DNA of 64,000 nt, from contig CAVZCU010000017.1 of the NCBI GenBank assembly GCA_963773845.1, forward strand, positions 434,001-498,000, read 5' to 3'. The stretch comes from SIAJ01 sp963773845 (GTDB lineage Bacteria > Planctomycetota > Planctomycetia > Gemmatales > Gemmataceae). How positions within the stretch are numbered: position 1 is the stretch's first letter; the number at the start of each line of letters is the position of its first letter. The notes below the pieces were generated by a model. That model ran no database searches, was not told the DNA's origin, and saw only the letters and a list, made by a program, of their open reading frames with translations. A program made the translations under genes and the position numbers. Positions 62,154-64,000 of the stretch are shown in pieces.

Positions 62154-63808
62154 TCACGGGGACCAATTGAAGATCCCCGTTCCAAGCGCGATGCCGCTGA
62201 AATTGGCCAGGGAATCGTCGAACAAGTTGAAACCGGTGCCGCCGTCTACTTCGCTGCCCGGGGCGAATACGACTGCCTGGCCAGCATCTCCGCCGGCTTT
62301 GCCCAAGGTTAACTTGTCATTCCCAATTCCCGCCCGAATCGTCGCCTTGCCGGTGAATGTTACCGGCGTCGCTGCTCCCGCGGTTTGGGCGATGTTGATC
62401 GTGTCGTCTCCGGCTCCCAGGTCGGCCGTGAAGGCGCCCGTGAACACCGACGCCTTGTCGATATTGAGGATGTCGAACCCATCCCCAGTTTTGATCTGGG
62501 TAGCGCCCGAGACGACCACATTGCTCAACGTGATCTGGTCGCTGCCCGCACCGTTTGTAATGTTCAGGTTGCCAAGGATGGCAACCGGCGCGGTCCCGTC
62601 GCCGATGAGCGCGGAAGAAGCGACACTCTTGAATTTTAAGCTGATGTTCTTGTCCGCCTTGAAGAACGAGTTCGTGGTGAACAGGGCGTCCAGACCGTTT
62701 ATGTTGGACGAGGAGATATTGCCTTTCACCTCGCTCAGGCTGGTCGTTTTGATCGTGGTATTGAGATGCTCGGAGCCGTTGACCGTGAGATTTCCATTGA
62801 CCGTCACCGACACTCCAGTTGCCACGAATGATACGGCCTGGCCAGTCAAGGTGATGGCTTTTGCGGTAAGGCTGTTTGCCCCAACCCCAATGTTCAAAGT
62901 GGATGCAAATGTGCCGGTTTGGCGAATCTGACCGGTGACCGTGTTGGCGTCCACCCACGCCGACGAAACATTTCCGTCGCTGTGATTCGTCGCCGTCAGG
63001 CTGACGTTGCCGTTGACGGTGGCGCCGTTCCCCGTGAGGCTCGCTCCGTAAACCGTCTTGACCGTCACATTGCCATTAACCGCAGTGCTCGTAAAGCTGG
63101 TGAGCCCACTGAGTCCCCTGCCGGAGAAGGGACCGATCGAGCTGCCGGTGAAGGTTGCACTGTAACCACCCGCGGCCGAAATCGTGACGCCCTTCGATGC
63201 TTGGATATCCGTGGCGGACAATGATGCAGCCCCTACCCCGCGCTCTTGAGCGACAATTTCTGACCGGCAAAGTCGATTTCGGCAAGCGTCGTCGTGCTGC
63301 TGCCGTTGCCAAAGTTGAAGGATGTTTTCCCCGTCACGGTGCTGCCCGTGCCGGCCCCGGCCACAACGTGGACCGTGTCCGTTCCGTCCGCGGCGGTCAC
63401 CGACAGGCTTCCCAGTTGAATCTTGGCGGTGGTCGTAAGGTCGAGGAGGTCGATGCCGGCGCCGAGATCGACGGCGGCCCCCTTGAGGAGCACAAAATCG
63501 GCATTATTCTTGATCGAAAGCTGGTCGGCGCCGTCGCCGAACGTGGCCTTCAGGCTGGTCGGGACGGTTGGGATCGGCGCAGGAGCCCCGGGCACCCCGC
63601 CATTCACGGACGTCGTTGCGTCCGGCGTGACGATCACGTTCGTAGCCGTGATCTCGATGGACACGACGTTGTCGCGATTGTCGCCCGTCAGAGTGAGGAC
63701 TCCGCCGACGATCGCGGCATCGACGTTGCCGCTCGGTACATCGCGCGGTTCGAGGGTTTGAAGCCTAAGGTGGCCGGAGCGGGCTTTGGATCGATAACGC
63801 GATTTCAT
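62154..63808 (-). CDS. LEPR-motif surface protein with Ca-binding-like repeats, frameshifted
   Basis: The N-terminus carries the planctomycete surface-protein signature SGHLRLQTLEPRDVPSG (basic start, then LExR). It is followed by repetitive beta-rich, Gly/Asp/Asn-rich sequence typical of beta-helix or RTX-like surface proteins (LTLTGDNRDNVVSIEITATN, DLGAGIDLLDLTT, ADLGAGDDTINIAQ, IRAGIGNDKLTLG). Near 63234 one G is missing: LSLKSAG continues VGAASLSATDIQASKGVTIS. The corrected protein has about 550 residues. Adhesive or structural surface role inferred. No export machinery is nearby. Confidence 0.8.
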
Positions 63809-64000
63809 TAATACCCCTGGTCGGCATCAAGTTGAGTGAGTTCGTTGCGAGCAAATGGGCCGATCTATTATTGCCGCGCCTGGAGGCAGCACAGCACTTA
63901 ATCGCAAAAAACCTCTGAGATAATGACCCATGCGGAAGGGAGATGTGAAAGAGACTCCTGGTTTGCACTCTCTGTCTCAACTCGTGCAATCATTGCATGG
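63809..64000. other. Upstream region of the surface protein gene
   Basis: About 190 bases at the window edge. The sequence is more AT-rich than the coding regions and probably contains the promoter for the minus-strand surface protein gene. No clear gene, hairpin or promoter box was recognised. Confidence 0.3.

Overview
The window looks like a piece of a planctomycete chromosome, most likely from the Gemmataceae. This is inferred from gene families, not from a database search. The pointers are three DUF1559 proteins with identical prepilin-like N-termini, a DUF1549/DUF1553 protein, a TIGR03067 fragment, DUF4337, Uma2, a CRTAC1 (FG-GAP/UnbV) protein, an LEPR-motif surface protein, a calpain-like protein, high G+C, many GTG/TTG starts and many MITE-like hairpin repeats. 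I saw no rRNA, tRNA or CRISPR array. At least ten recognisable genes, including the sigma factor and trpE, are interrupted by single-base frameshifts, mostly a missing or extra G/C in a G/C-rich run. Sequence or assembly error is the likeliest cause, so these genes are annotated as one CDS each.

Layout. 0-13.5 kb: calpain-like C-terminus, small membrane proteins, Uma2, archaeal-type phosphoglycerate mutase, BrkB, a large membrane protein, SDR, Dabb, ubiX plus glycerate kinase, and a PEP-CTERM-like protein. 13.7-20.6 kb: trpE, GNAT, and a TetR-HlyD-ABC-ABC efflux operon with a palindromic operator over its -10 box. 20.6-27.5 kb: DJ-1/PfpI, a PDZ protein, and an exopolysaccharide-type cluster (two glycosyltransferases, an epimerase, a FemAB-like protein). 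27.5-35.5 kb: DUF1549/DUF1553, primary-type sigma factor, PIN toxin-antitoxin pair, FKBP and CRTAC1.

35.7-52.8 kb is the most unusual part. It is one minus-strand block containing three genes with an in-frame TGA exactly where a redox cysteine belongs: two deiodinase-like thioredoxin-fold/EF-hand proteins and one AhpD/CMD-like protein with a CxxU motif. Each TGA is followed at SECIS distance by a hairpin, and two of these carry a GGUC apical loop like E. coli fdhF. I read all three as selenoproteins. They are interleaved with three DUF1559 secreted proteins, four related small lipoproteins, a CusB-CusA metal efflux pair (CusA has a roughly 280-residue insert with a seven-His run), two related Cys-containing secreted proteins, and a chimeric protein with two alpha-CTD-like domains and a sigma region 4 domain. 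The inferred theme is an envelope redox/metal-handling locus.

53-64 kb: PepSY membrane protein, DHDPS-family lyase, cupin, alpha/beta hydrolase, PQQ-type propeller, BNR propeller, lipoproteins, a SUKH/SMI1 protein among four copies of a ~147-bp MITE-like element, and a frameshifted LEPR-type surface protein.
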